In this document: piece by piece, positions 17,649 to 26,483 of the stretch | How the letters are laid out: each line of letters starts with the position of its first letter | Numbering within the stretch: the stretch's first letter is position 1 | Source: Gammaproteobacteria bacterium | GTDB lineage: Bacteria > Pseudomonadota > Gammaproteobacteria > Burkholderiales > Burkholderiaceae_B | Length of the DNA: 64,000 bases | Direction: 5' to 3' | Assembly: GCA_030832095.1 (NCBI GenBank) | Contig: JAURJT010000014.1 | Span: forward strand, 1 to 64,000 | Position numbers and translations under genes: made by a program | The notes under the pieces: generated by a model | The model's input: the letters and a program-made list of their open reading frames with translations, nothing else | What the model was told of the DNA's origin: nothing | Database searches by the model: none

Positions 17649-18380
17649 TTAGGCCTGAGCGAGCCATTGCGCGCGCTGAGCCCTAACCCGAGTGGGTCGA
17701 GTCGGATCAGACTTAAACGCTAACGCCATTAAATGATTCTCGGTAGGCTGGCCCTGCCAGAACCCCCACGCGTTGCGATCAGAGCCTGGTGCATCAAGTC
17801 TAAGTAAGTATGCTGGTTGGGTAGCGGTGGCGAGTTTAAACGCAAACGAGTCAAGCGCGATTGAAAGACCCTGACCAACAGCTTTGATGTAAGACTCTTT
17901 CAAAGTCCAGAACTCAAGCATTTTTATTGTGCGTTCGTGTTCGCTGCTTTGCGCCACCTCTTCACATTCTTCGGTTGCAAAAAAATGCTCTGCCAGCGTC
18001 TGCGTCATGTCTTGGCGATGTTTGTTCTCGACGTCGACGCCGAGTTCTGTGTGTCTTGAAATTGCAATGGCCGCCAAGCCTTCGGTATGTGATAAGTTGA
18101 AATGGACGGCTTGGTGTTGGGCAGGCTCTGCAACAAAAGGCTTGCCATACGCATTGGTTTGAAAAGCAAACTGTGCTGGTTCAACTTGGGTGGCTAGACT
18201 TAAGGCGCCACGCATTAACGCATGGCTAACGAGATAGGTATGCCTGTGTTTATCGAAGCGAAAGCGCGCATGTTGTGCGCGCTCTTCTGGTGAAAGCCAC
18301 TGCAAAAAACGACTTAAGCGGGCAGGATCTTGAATCGTTTCAGGCTCAATGAACCAGATCAGAATTTCGTGGCTGGTCAT
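17649..18380 (-). CDS. Sfp-type 4'-phosphopantetheinyl transferase
   Basis: A 243-residue enzyme that moves the phosphopantetheine arm of CoA onto carrier-protein serines. Key motifs: LGVDVENKHR (Mg-binding Asp) and FWTLKESYIKAVGQGL (the W-x-x-K-E-S/A-x-x-K motif), plus HFNLSHTEGLAAIA. The ATG at 18380 is chosen because it lies just after the Bug stop codon at 18394; an earlier in-frame start would overlap that gene. No polyketide, peptide or aryl carboxylic acid reductase target is in view. Being last in a catabolic run, it could serve an acyl carrier or a reductase elsewhere in the genome. Confidence 0.88.
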   Translation of the reverse strand: MTSHEILIWFIEPETIQDPARLSRFLQWLSPEERAQHARFRFDKHRHTYLVSHALMRGALSLATQVEPAQFAFQTNAYGKPFVAEPAQHQAVHFNLSHTEGLAAIAISRHTELGVDVENKHRQDMTQTLAEHFFATEECEEVAQSSEHERTIKMLEFWTLKESYIKAVGQGLSIALDSFAFKLATATQPAYLLRLDAPGSDRNAWGFWQGQPTENHLMALAFKSDPTRPTRVRAQRAQWLAQA

Positions 18381-18393
18381 ATTAGCCGTCAGT

Positions 18394-19392
18394 CTAGTCA
18401 GCTGTAATTTTTGCACTTCGAGCGAGCTCTTGATAGCGCGCAGTTTGCTGTGCCAAATACTGTTTGAACTGCTCGGGGGTGGGGCTTGCACCAAGCTCAA
18501 CACCCTTGGCCATAAATTGTTTGACGAGTTCGGGTGACTGCAATATTTTGGTCAGCTCAGTATGTAGCCGGTTGATGATTGGGGCAGGGGTGCCAGCCGG
18601 AGCAAAGAGCCCATTAAAGGTTGAGTCTTCAAAACCTGTGAGGCCCGACTCATCAAGCGTGGGTACATTTGGCAAAATCGCTGAGCGAGTTTTGCTGGTG
18701 ACGCCAATCGCAGCGATTTTTCCAGTCAAGATGTATTGCGCTGACGTACTGACCTGATCAAACATAAACGGAATTTGGCCGCCTAACAGATCGACCATTG
18801 ATTGGGCGTTACCCTTATAGGGCACGTGCAGGTAGGACACGCCGGCCGCACTGCTAAACAGCTCGGCCGCGATATGGCCGGTTGAACCATTGCCCGACGA
18901 GGCGTAGGCATAAAATTTTGGCTGTGCTTTAGCCAAGGCAATAAAGTCTTTGACATTACGTGCTGCGATTTTGTCAGGATTCACCACTAACACCATTGGG
19001 ATCTGGCAAGTGACCGTAATTGGGATAAAGTCGTTAAATGGGTCGTAGCCTGCATTTTTTAACAAGACTGGTGCTGTGACGAAAGTCGTTGAGTGCGCCA
19101 GAAGGGTGTAGCCGTCTGGCGCCGACTTAGCGACAAAATTTGTACCTAGCAAGCTGCTTGCGCCAGGTTTGTTTTCTACGATCACTTGCTGCCCTAACGC
19201 TTTGGTTAATGCTTCGGCAATCGAGCGGGCAACCATATCTACCGTACCACCCGGCGCGACCGGCACGATGATTTTGACTGGTCGACTTGGATAGTTTGTG
19301 GTGTCTTGCGCTTGCGTTGCCAGGGGCGCCAAGAAAACGAGGGTTGCTAAGAAAGCGCTTAGTTTTCTGCAATAAGACTGAAAGGTTTTCAT
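18394..19392 (-). CDS. Bug/TctC-family receptor (2)
   Basis: A 332-residue periplasmic solute-binding protein. Start at 19392 (MKTFQSYCRKLSAFLATLVF) gives a signal peptide ending near TQAQD; longer in-frame starts run into the preceding amidohydrolase gene. Ligand loops: VKIIVPVAPGGTVDMVARSI and PDGYTLLAHSTTF, then HVPYKGNAQSMVDLLGGQI. It lies 10 bases after the amidohydrolase stop, so the receptor probably imports the substrate, or a precursor, of that operon. Confidence 0.92.
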   Translation of the reverse strand: MKTFQSYCRKLSAFLATLVFLAPLATQAQDTTNYPSRPVKIIVPVAPGGTVDMVARSIAEALTKALGQQVIVENKPGASSLLGTNFVAKSAPDGYTLLAHSTTFVTAPVLLKNAGYDPFNDFIPITVTCQIPMVLVVNPDKIAARNVKDFIALAKAQPKFYAYASSGNGSTGHIAAELFSSAAGVSYLHVPYKGNAQSMVDLLGGQIPFMFDQVSTSAQYILTGKIAAIGVTSKTRSAILPNVPTLDESGLTGFEDSTFNGLFAPAGTPAPIINRLHTELTKILQSPELVKQFMAKGVELGASPTPEQFKQYLAQQTARYQELARSAKITAD

Positions 19393-19402
19393 CGTAAATG
19401 TC

Positions 19403-20305
19403 TCAGGTTTGATTTTCAAAATCGTAGAGTCGTGCTGGATTGTCGACAAGAATCTTTCTAGCGCGCTCAGCACTACCTGCCCAACGCACAACGCGCTTGA
19501 GCGCCGCTTGATTGTCTTCGTGATGAAAGCGCTCAATGACTTCGGGCTTTCGAACCTGACCTTTTGGCGGAAACGGGTGAGGCCAATCGGTACCCCAAAC
19601 CATGCGATCAGGATTCGCGTCGATCAGTGCCTGAGCAAACGGGTTTAAATCCGCGTAATCGGCCGCTTCAGACACACGGTAGGCTGCCGAAAGTTTGACA
19701 TACACTTTGCCCGAACGCACGAGCGAAAGTAAGGCGTCAAAGCCCGGCTGCTTAAGACCTGCCGCAGCATTCAGGCGACCAAAGTGATCAATGACCACGG
19801 TGGTGGCAGCCTGCATGATCGTGTCGTGCATGCCATCAATCACGCCCAAATTGGTGTACATCTGAATATGCCAGCCAAACGGTGCAACCTGCCTTGCAGT
19901 GCGTAGCAACTGTTGTTGGCCGACGCTTGGGTCATTTTGCCCAACGGTTTCAAGATTTAAGCGCGTGCCGCGTACGCCCGCCTGATGCATCTCTGTGAGC
20001 GCTGCGTGTGAAGTTTGGTCATCGATGACGGCTACGCCACGCGCGTTGTCACCGATGGTGCGCAAGGCCCAAAGCAAGCAACTGTTATCCGCTGCGTAGG
20101 GGCTTGGGTGCACAATCACAACACGTTCGACACCGATTGAGCGATGCAAAGCGTGTAGCTCTTCGATCGAGGCCTCATCGGGCGTGTAGTGACGCGTGGG
20201 TGAGAACGGAAATTGCGCTTGTGGCGGAAACACATGCGTGTGGCAATCGCAAATGCCAGACAGACCGAAGGGAGCAAGAGGGTTTGTTTGAAGCGTGGTG
20301 GTCAT
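19403..20305 (-). CDS. Amidohydrolase-related TIM-barrel hydrolase (amidohydrolase 2 family)
   Basis: About 300 residues. The N-terminal metal motif is ICDCHTHVFPP (H-x-H), with further ligands in VIDHFGRL (His) and VWGTDWPHPFP (Asp). The family covers 2-pyrone-4,6-dicarboxylate lactonase, gamma-resorcylate decarboxylase-like enzymes and lactonases; the overall shape, with a GTDWPHP motif, resembles the PDC-lactonase/LigI-like side. A slightly longer start at 20329 is possible. With the class II aldolase just upstream and a Bug receptor just downstream it looks like part of a catabolic operon for an aromatic-derived or sugar-acid substrate, which I cannot name. Confidence 0.82.
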   Translation of the reverse strand: MTTTLQTNPLAPFGLSGICDCHTHVFPPQAQFPFSPTRHYTPDEASIEELHALHRSIGVERVVIVHPSPYAADNSCLLWALRTIGDNARGVAVIDDQTSHAALTEMHQAGVRGTRLNLETVGQNDPSVGQQQLLRTARQVAPFGWHIQMYTNLGVIDGMHDTIMQAATTVVIDHFGRLNAAAGLKQPGFDALLSLVRSGKVYVKLSAAYRVSEAADYADLNPFAQALIDANPDRMVWGTDWPHPFPPKGQVRKPEVIERFHHEDNQAALKRVVRWAGSAERARKILVDNPARLYDFENQT

Positions 20306-20382
20306 CGATCCGTTACCTAGACAAGTCATCGTTCAGCCAGGCACGACTCTCGAGCCTGACTTATATGTCGTACATTAAAATA

Positions 20383-21171
20383 TCAAGACGCGTAATGCGG
20401 AAAGCCGCCTGGCTCGGCTTCAAGCAACCGCAACATGGCATGCCATTCAAGTTCGCCATAGGGTCGACGAACATTTGGCTGATACAGATGTGCAGATTTT
20501 TCAAGAACTTCTTTGCGAGGCAGGCTGAGTTCAGTGCCGGCTGCCATGGCGTCTACCTGCGCGCGACAAGACATTTCAAGTTGATACATGAGGTTAAACG
20601 CTTGCGGCACTGAGGCACCGCTAGTCAGTAAACCGTGGTTACGAAGAATCATGGCATTGTGATCGCCTAAGTCGCGCACGAGTAATTCGCGCTCGGCCAG
20701 ATCCACTGCGGGGCCTTCAAAGTCGTGATAAGCCAAATGATTGTTAAACCGGCTTGCCGTTTGGGTCATGGGTAAGAGGCCACAGCTCATCGATGAGACT
20801 GCCATGCCGGCACGCGTATGGGTGTGAATGACGGCCGAGACATCAGGCCGTGCTGTGTGGATACAGCCGTGAATCACATAGCCTGAGACGTTGATGCCAT
20901 AGTCGGTATCAGGCTTACGAACAATCTCACCTTCGACAGTGATGCGCACCAAACTTGAGGCGGTAATTTCTTTGTACAGTAAGCCATAGAGGTTGATCAG
21001 CAAATCTTCAGTGCCAGGGATACGCGCCGTGATGTGGTTGTAAATCATGTCAGTCATGCCGTACTTATCCATCAGACGGTAGCAAGCGGCGAGAGTGACA
21101 CGGGTCTCCCATTCTTCGGGGCTGACCTTGCCTTTTAAAGGCTCGAATTGAGTTGAAAACTTTTGGCTCAT
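20383..21171 (-). CDS. Class II aldolase/adducin family protein
   Basis: A 262-residue zinc-dependent aldolase or decarboxylase-like enzyme (fuculose-phosphate aldolase superfamily). Metal-binding histidines appear in VIHTHTRAG (H-x-H) and the downstream RNHGLLTSG. YNHITARIPG and GYVIHGCIHTARPD are further family segments. Many alpha-, beta- and gamma-proteobacterial relatives without phosphate-handling context act in aromatic or hydroxy-acid catabolism. It is 77 bases upstream of the amidohydrolase gene on the same strand. Confidence 0.85.
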   Translation of the reverse strand: MSQKFSTQFEPLKGKVSPEEWETRVTLAACYRLMDKYGMTDMIYNHITARIPGTEDLLINLYGLLYKEITASSLVRITVEGEIVRKPDTDYGINVSGYVIHGCIHTARPDVSAVIHTHTRAGMAVSSMSCGLLPMTQTASRFNNHLAYHDFEGPAVDLAERELLVRDLGDHNAMILRNHGLLTSGASVPQAFNLMYQLEMSCRAQVDAMAAGTELSLPRKEVLEKSAHLYQPNVRRPYGELEWHAMLRLLEAEPGGFPHYAS

Positions 21172-21394
21172 GTTTGTCTCCTAAGCGATTGTGTCGATAT
21201 TATCAGTGCGCGGCTCAAACGTCATGCTGTCACGCTATACAGCGGCCCTCTTACGATCGCTATAAGAAGTCGGTCTCAGGGCAGCACCGCAGCTAGCCCG
21301 CGTTCTGTGTCCACCCTACCTAGCTTTCGCCCGGATCTTCGCGCTTATCGTGAACGCGTGGCCGGGTGAATGTAGGCGAGAGACAGACCATTTT

Positions 21395-22390
21395 CTAGGG
21401 TTGCGACGCTACGACCAAGTCCGCCTCAGGGATCGGGAGCCCGCGTTGAAAGAGTTCGATGTTTCTAAACATGTGGCCAACAAGATTGGGTAGATTGTCA
21501 TAGACCCCGCCCGCTGAGTGCGGGGTGGATACGACTTGATCCATGTGAAATAACGGATTTTCTGCGCTAGGCGGTTCTGCCTCAAAGGTATCTAAGCCGG
21601 CCCCTGAGAGCTGCCCTTGCTGCAAGGCTTGAATTAAAGCAGGTTCGTCAATCAATTCACCGCGCGCGGTGTTGATCAGGATTGCACCGCGCTTCATTTT
21701 GGCAAAGGTATCGGCGTTAAAACGATGATGTGTTTGAGGCGAAAGCGGGGCATGCAAACTCAATATATCGCTATTTTCTACAAGCGTATCAAAGTCGACG
21801 TAACGCGCCTGCAGCTTGTTTTCGATTTCAGGTGCGACGCGATTGCGTGTGTGATAAATCACCTCAGCATCAAAGCCTTTTAAGCGCTTGGCCACTTGCT
21901 GGGCAATCCCCCCAAAACCAAACAATCCAACGGTTTTGCCGTCTAGTTTGCTGCACACGGTGCGCAGGTCAGCGGCGATCCATTGCCCTTGCCCCAAGCT
22001 GCGGTGCGCCAAGGGCAGACGTCGCGAAACGGCAAGCATCAGCAGCAATGTGTGCTCAGAAACAGGAATCGAGGTCGCGCCCGAGGTGATTGAAACAAGT
22101 ACATTGCGCTCTTGAGCGGCAACCAAGTCAATCTTGTCGACCCCGATTCCCCACTTCTGGATCATTTTTAGACGCGGTGCCTGACGAATCACGTCGCCTT
22201 CGATGAAGGTGCCGGCGATCATGACAACATCAGCGTCAGCTAAGAGCTTAACTTGCTCTGCTTTGGTTGAGGTTTGCGCAAAGGCGATTGTGCATCCCGC
22301 GGGCAGCAGGTTACGCACAGCCTCAAGCGTGACCTGCGCCATCGGCGTTAAAAATGCAATGTGTAAGGGCCTTAATTGATCTGATGCCAT
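21395..22390 (-). CDS. D-isomer-specific 2-hydroxyacid dehydrogenase (PGDH-like)
   Basis: A 331-residue NAD-dependent dehydrogenase. Cofactor motif GLFGFGGIAQQVAKRL; catalytic Arg in INTARGELID, Glu in DTFEAEPPS, His in STPHSAGGV. Start at 22390 (MASDQLRPLHIAFL) follows the acyl-CoA ligase stop by 7 bases and is preferred over 22462, which would lie inside that gene. Linked to thiolase and ligase genes, it probably reduces or oxidises a 2-oxo/2-hydroxy acid in the same pathway. Confidence 0.87.
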   Translation of the reverse strand: MASDQLRPLHIAFLTPMAQVTLEAVRNLLPAGCTIAFAQTSTKAEQVKLLADADVVMIAGTFIEGDVIRQAPRLKMIQKWGIGVDKIDLVAAQERNVLVSITSGATSIPVSEHTLLLMLAVSRRLPLAHRSLGQGQWIAADLRTVCSKLDGKTVGLFGFGGIAQQVAKRLKGFDAEVIYHTRNRVAPEIENKLQARYVDFDTLVENSDILSLHAPLSPQTHHRFNADTFAKMKRGAILINTARGELIDEPALIQALQQGQLSGAGLDTFEAEPPSAENPLFHMDQVVSTPHSAGGVYDNLPNLVGHMFRNIELFQRGLPIPEADLVVASQP

Positions 22391-22397
22391 GATAGGT

Positions 22398-23990
22398 TTA
22401 CTGAGCGACGCTCTGAACTTCGCCGCGCTCAACCAACAGGACTTTGATATCTTTTTTAACAATTTTTCCGTAACCTGACTTGGGCATCACATCCCAAAAA
22501 AAGATCTGGCGTGGCCAACGGTATTTCGCACAGCGGCCTTCAAGGTATCCCAGCAGTTCGGCGGCCTCAACAGCTTGGTGCTCTGGTCGTTTCACAATCA
22601 CGGCGATGCCGATTTCGCCCCACTTGGGGTCGGGCATGCCAACAATCGCAACTTCGGCGACCGCAGGGTGTGTAAGCAAGACTTCTTCAACTTCGCGCGG
22701 GTAGACGTTTGAACCGCCCGAGATGTACATGTCTGATTCGCGGCCCGTGATGTAAAGCAAGCCACGCGCATCCATTTTGCCAAGATCGCCGGTGTGAAAC
22801 CAGCCGCCCCGAAGTGCTTTCTCAGTGGCTTGAGGGTTGCCGTGGTAGCCGGCAAAGACGCCAGGGCCACGACAACAGATTTCACCGATTTCGCCCGTGG
22901 CAACATGCTCGAGTTTGTCATTCAAGATGGCGACTTCCATACCGACGCGCGGGCGACCGCAAGAACCAATATTTGCGTTTGGATCTTGATCGTCAGCGCT
23001 ATGCATGTCGGGTGGCAAGACGGTGATATTGCCCGTCACCTCACCTAAGCCAAAATACTGCACAAGTACCTTACCCAGTTTCTCGAGGGCTCGCTTTTGG
23101 TCGGCTCGATACATTGGGGCACCAGCGTAAAGCATGTAGCGTAGTGAGCTGTGATCGTACTGATCGACTGCAGGGTGCTCGACCAGCATTTTGACGATCG
23201 TCGGTACGGTAAAGAGATTGGTCACACGATAACGCTCAACCAATTGCCAAAACAATTCTGGATCAAACTTCTCGCTTGACATGAGAATGGCGGCGGCGCC
23301 TCGCGCCACGTTGAGCAGTGCATGAATCCCCGCGCCGTGCGACAACGGTGCAACGACAATTGAGCAGTCGCGTTCAGTCGTGCCTGGGATGATCTCGGCA
23401 AGGTGATTGGTGACCACGAAGGCCATTTGCCCGTGCGTCAGAATGCCGGCCTTGGGCTTGCCAGTGGTGCCTGAGGTGTAAAAAAACCAAAGTGGGTCGT
23501 CGTAGTGAACGGTTTCTTCTTCACTGACCACGCCTAAGTGTTTTGTGATCAAGGCTTCATATGACAACTCGCCCGCACGAGGCTCGCCAATCACAATGAT
23601 GTGTTTAAGGGTTTTAGATTCGGCCTTGACGGCGTCGGTGTGACCAGCAAAGATGTCTTCCACCATCATGACTACGGCACCACTCGAGGCCCCAAGGTAT
23701 GCGACTTCGGGAGGCGTCAGACGAAAATTAGTCGGTACCCAGATGCAGCCTAGCTTAAAGGCAGTCCAGCAGTTTTCAAAGGTCTGAAGATTATTGCGCG
23801 ACTGCAGCAGGATTGGATCGCCTTTTTTTAGGCCCAGTGCGCGTAAGGCCGCCACCATGGCATCGACGCGCGCGTTGATGGCAGACCATGTCCAGCTTTG
23901 TTCGCCTTGGATGAGCGCGGTGCGCTCAGGGTAGAGCATTGCGGTGTGCGTGAGCAACCGCCCTAAGTTCATGGCTTGCGCTGCGTTCAC
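22398..23990 (-). CDS. Acyl-CoA synthetase (AMP-dependent ligase)
   Basis: A 530-residue adenylate-forming enzyme that activates a carboxylate as its CoA ester through an acyl-AMP. The phosphate-binding loop is YTSGTTGKPKAG (about residue 170), the adenine-binding motif lies around QYFGLGEVTGN, then GWFHTGDLGKMD with the conserved Asp, and the C-terminal KSGYGKIVKKDIK with the catalytic Lys. The usual Gly-Tyr-Gly-x-Thr-Glu motif is varied to FGLGEVTG, so substrate pocket details differ. The GTG start at 23988-23990 overlaps the thiolase TGA (GTGA), suggesting coupling. Confidence 0.9.
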   Translation of the reverse strand: MNAAQAMNLGRLLTHTAMLYPERTALIQGEQSWTWSAINARVDAMVAALRALGLKKGDPILLQSRNNLQTFENCWTAFKLGCIWVPTNFRLTPPEVAYLGASSGAVVMMVEDIFAGHTDAVKAESKTLKHIIVIGEPRAGELSYEALITKHLGVVSEEETVHYDDPLWFFYTSGTTGKPKAGILTHGQMAFVVTNHLAEIIPGTTERDCSIVVAPLSHGAGIHALLNVARGAAAILMSSEKFDPELFWQLVERYRVTNLFTVPTIVKMLVEHPAVDQYDHSSLRYMLYAGAPMYRADQKRALEKLGKVLVQYFGLGEVTGNITVLPPDMHSADDQDPNANIGSCGRPRVGMEVAILNDKLEHVATGEIGEICCRGPGVFAGYHGNPQATEKALRGGWFHTGDLGKMDARGLLYITGRESDMYISGGSNVYPREVEEVLLTHPAVAEVAIVGMPDPKWGEIGIAVIVKRPEHQAVEAAELLGYLEGRCAKYRWPRQIFFWDVMPKSGYGKIVKKDIKVLLVERGEVQSVAQ

Positions 23991-25153
23991 GTTGCTTCCA
24001 GCACGCTGAGATAGTTGGCGACGGCTGCACCACCCATGTTGAACACCGCGCCAGTATGCGCGCCCTTGATTTGCATGTCACCGGCTTGCCCCGACAGCTG
24101 CATGGCAGCCATCACGTGTTGCGATACGCCGGTGGCACCAATCGGATGCCCTCGCGACTTCAAGCCGCCCGAGGGGTTGACGGGAAGCTTGCCGTCTTTG
24201 CACGTGACGCCATCGAGAATGACACGTGCGCCTTGGCCGTGGGCCGCCAAACCCATCGCTTCGTACTCAAGCATTTCAGCAATGGTGAAGCAATCATGTG
24301 TTTCGACAAATTGCAGGTCGTCTAGTGAACGTTGCGCGCTGGCCAAGCCTTTTTGCCAGGCCAGTGCAGCGCCTTCAAAACGCGTTGGATCACGGCGCGA
24401 AAGCGGTAAAAACTCATTGACGTGTGTACGTGAGCGCCAGCGCACAGCGGGTACCTTGGCGCCTGGCAGAGGCTCGCTTGAAAGCACCAAGGCTGCCGCA
24501 CCGTCTGAGACGAGCGAGCAGTCTGAGCGTTTTAAGGGGCCTGCAACAAAAGGATTTTTCTCAGAAGGGTTGCGACAGAAATCAAACCCTAAATCACGGC
24601 GCATGTGGGCATACGGGTTATGCACGCCGTTTGAATGATTTTTTGCCGAGATGGCGGCAAGCGCATCAGACTGATCGCCAAAGCGCTCGAAGTAACCGCT
24701 GGCAATTTGACCAAACACGCCAGCGAAGCCACCTTCTGTGTGGCCCTCTTCTTGCACGAAAGAGGCTTTCAGCAAAATCTCACCAATCTCTTTGTTGGGC
24801 AGGGTATTCATTTTTTCGACGCCCAGCACCAGCACACGTTTGAAGCGGCCGGCAGCTAGCGCATCGAGTGCGGACCAGATCGCAGCTGACCCAGTGGCGC
24901 AGGCGTTTTCCATCCGCACGGCTGGGGTATGGCGAAACTCGGGGATCGCCACGCCCATTAGGGAGGCGGTGAAGTCTTGTTGCACAAAACCTGCATTGAA
25001 ATGGCCAACAAAAATGCCGTCGATATCGCTAGGTGTCAGACCCGCGCTGGCGATGGCTGGCAAGGCAGCATCACGAATCAATTGCACAAAATCTAGGTTG
25101 TCGAGTTTGCCAAAGGGGGTGTGGCCCCAGCCGACGATATAAGGTTGATTCAT
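23987..25153 (-). CDS. Thiolase-family protein (SCP2-thiolase-like)
   Basis: A 388-residue thiolase-fold enzyme. The nucleophile Cys is in MENACATGSAA (about residue 85), the second-half motif is VETHDCFTIAEM, and the C-terminal NPSGGLKSRGHPIGATG bears the catalytic His; the distal Cys-Gly-Gly-Gly of classic degradative thiolases is replaced by GAVFNMGGAAVA. This pattern is usual for the SCP2-like group whose members act on branched or aromatic acyl-CoAs or as acyltransferases. It is coupled to the acyl-CoA ligase, which may supply its substrate. Confidence 0.87.
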   Translation of the reverse strand: MNQPYIVGWGHTPFGKLDNLDFVQLIRDAALPAIASAGLTPSDIDGIFVGHFNAGFVQQDFTASLMGVAIPEFRHTPAVRMENACATGSAAIWSALDALAAGRFKRVLVLGVEKMNTLPNKEIGEILLKASFVQEEGHTEGGFAGVFGQIASGYFERFGDQSDALAAISAKNHSNGVHNPYAHMRRDLGFDFCRNPSEKNPFVAGPLKRSDCSLVSDGAAALVLSSEPLPGAKVPAVRWRSRTHVNEFLPLSRRDPTRFEGAALAWQKGLASAQRSLDDLQFVETHDCFTIAEMLEYEAMGLAAHGQGARVILDGVTCKDGKLPVNPSGGLKSRGHPIGATGVSQHVMAAMQLSGQAGDMQIKGAHTGAVFNMGGAAVANYLSVLEAT

Positions 25154-25258
25154 GAGTGTGTCCTAGTTGTAAAGAAAAAATAGATCGCCTGACGCGTCGC
25201 ATTCGTGAAAACCATTCTGCGAGCTCGATCGCTTGACGCTGTGTAAATATTGAGCCTG

Positions 25259-26164
25259 TTAAATCGAACCGTCTTGATGTTTACGTAACGTTGGGATCCC
25301 GACGCCAGACGCATCAAAACCACCATCAACTGCCAGACATTGGCCGTTGATAAAGGCGGCCTCTGGGCTACATAAAAAGCCGACCGCGTTAGCGATTTCT
25401 TCTGGTGTGCCATAGCGATTCATGGGGATGGTGTCGTAATAGTCAGAGCGAATCGCGACGCTATGCACAAGCTTCGACATTTCGGTATCGACAGGGCCTG
25501 GTGCGACGACGTTTGCGCGAATACCGATCGTACCGAGCTCTACCGCTTGCTGCTTAGTCAGGTGAATGATGGCTGCTTTGCTGGTGCCATAGGCTACGCG
25601 TAGCGTGCTGGCACGTAGACCTGAAATCGAGGCGATGTTCACGATCGAGCCATGACGATTCTTCTTCATGACTTCGATGCAAGCTTGTGAGCACAAAAAT
25701 GCGCCATCAAGGTTGGTGCCCAGCACATAGCGAAACTCTTCAAAGGTGGTCTCTCCAATCGGCTTGAATACTGCGACGCCGGCGTTGTTTACCAGCGCGT
25801 CGATTCGACCAAACTTTTTTTCAACCTGATCAATCGCGGCCTGTACCTGCGCCGGAACCGAGACGTCGCACTGCAACGCCAACACTCTGGCGCTGTCATT
25901 CAGTGCCTGTTCGGTTTGTTTGAGGGTTGCGGTTTCGGTGTCAAGCATGGCAACCTGGTAGCCGTGGGCAAGAAACCACTTTACGCATGCCAACCCGATG
26001 CCTCTTGCCCCGCCGGTGACAACGGCCACTGGTGTAAATGAACGTGATTGGGCGGGCGCAGTGGTATTGGTAGAGGTCAAAGCAGACTCCAGAGTCAGGG
26101 GTTTTGCGGCGCCGGCGTATTGTTTTGCAGCGGCACGCCGAGTAAAAAATAGCTTAATCAGCAC
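25259..26164 (-). CDS. Short-chain dehydrogenase/reductase (SDR)
   Basis: An NAD(P)-dependent oxidoreductase, about 250 residues of core. Motifs: VVTGGARGIGLA (cofactor), NNAGVAVF, the catalytic Ser in NIASISGLRA and the Tyr-x-x-x-Lys in YGTSKAAI; the C-terminal FLCSPEAAFINGQCLAVDGG is typical of 3-oxoacyl reductase-like SDRs. The annotated start at 26164 adds some 45 residues before the core with no homology that I recognise, so the real start may be internal and non-ATG. It lies 105 bases upstream of the thiolase gene and probably begins this operon. Confidence 0.85.
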   Translation of the reverse strand: MLIKLFFTRRAAAKQYAGAAKPLTLESALTSTNTTAPAQSRSFTPVAVVTGGARGIGLACVKWFLAHGYQVAMLDTETATLKQTEQALNDSARVLALQCDVSVPAQVQAAIDQVEKKFGRIDALVNNAGVAVFKPIGETTFEEFRYVLGTNLDGAFLCSQACIEVMKKNRHGSIVNIASISGLRASTLRVAYGTSKAAIIHLTKQQAVELGTIGIRANVVAPGPVDTEMSKLVHSVAIRSDYYDTIPMNRYGTPEEIANAVGFLCSPEAAFINGQCLAVDGGFDASGVGIPTLRKHQDGSI

Positions 26165-26483
26165 TGTATCGAGTAATTCAACTCAAACTGTAACAAAATG
26201 TCGGTTCAGCGTGGATTAAGTTATTTTTACTAAGAATTTATTTGTGTATATATTTTCTTGCTTTTTTGCCGAATTCGCTCGCAAGGACTCCTCAGAATCT
26301 CCTGTGTTTGCCACATGTTCACCAGCCAACGTCTCAGCTCGGTGCTGAATTTGAATCTGGGTCCGACCCTCGAACTGCCGATGCGGCGCGCTTTATACGA
26401 ACCTCGCTTCGGGTTAAGGTTGAGCATAGGGTGAGCGTTACAGGCACCGTAGAACGATTTATACAAAAAAACCGGAGCAGACC
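26165..26483. other. Divergent intergenic region between SDR and GST genes
   Basis: About 320 bases without a supported gene. The first 110 bases are very AT-rich and probably hold the two divergent promoters. I found no convincing operator or terminator. Open frames on the minus strand across it have no recognisable protein character. Confidence 0.4.
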
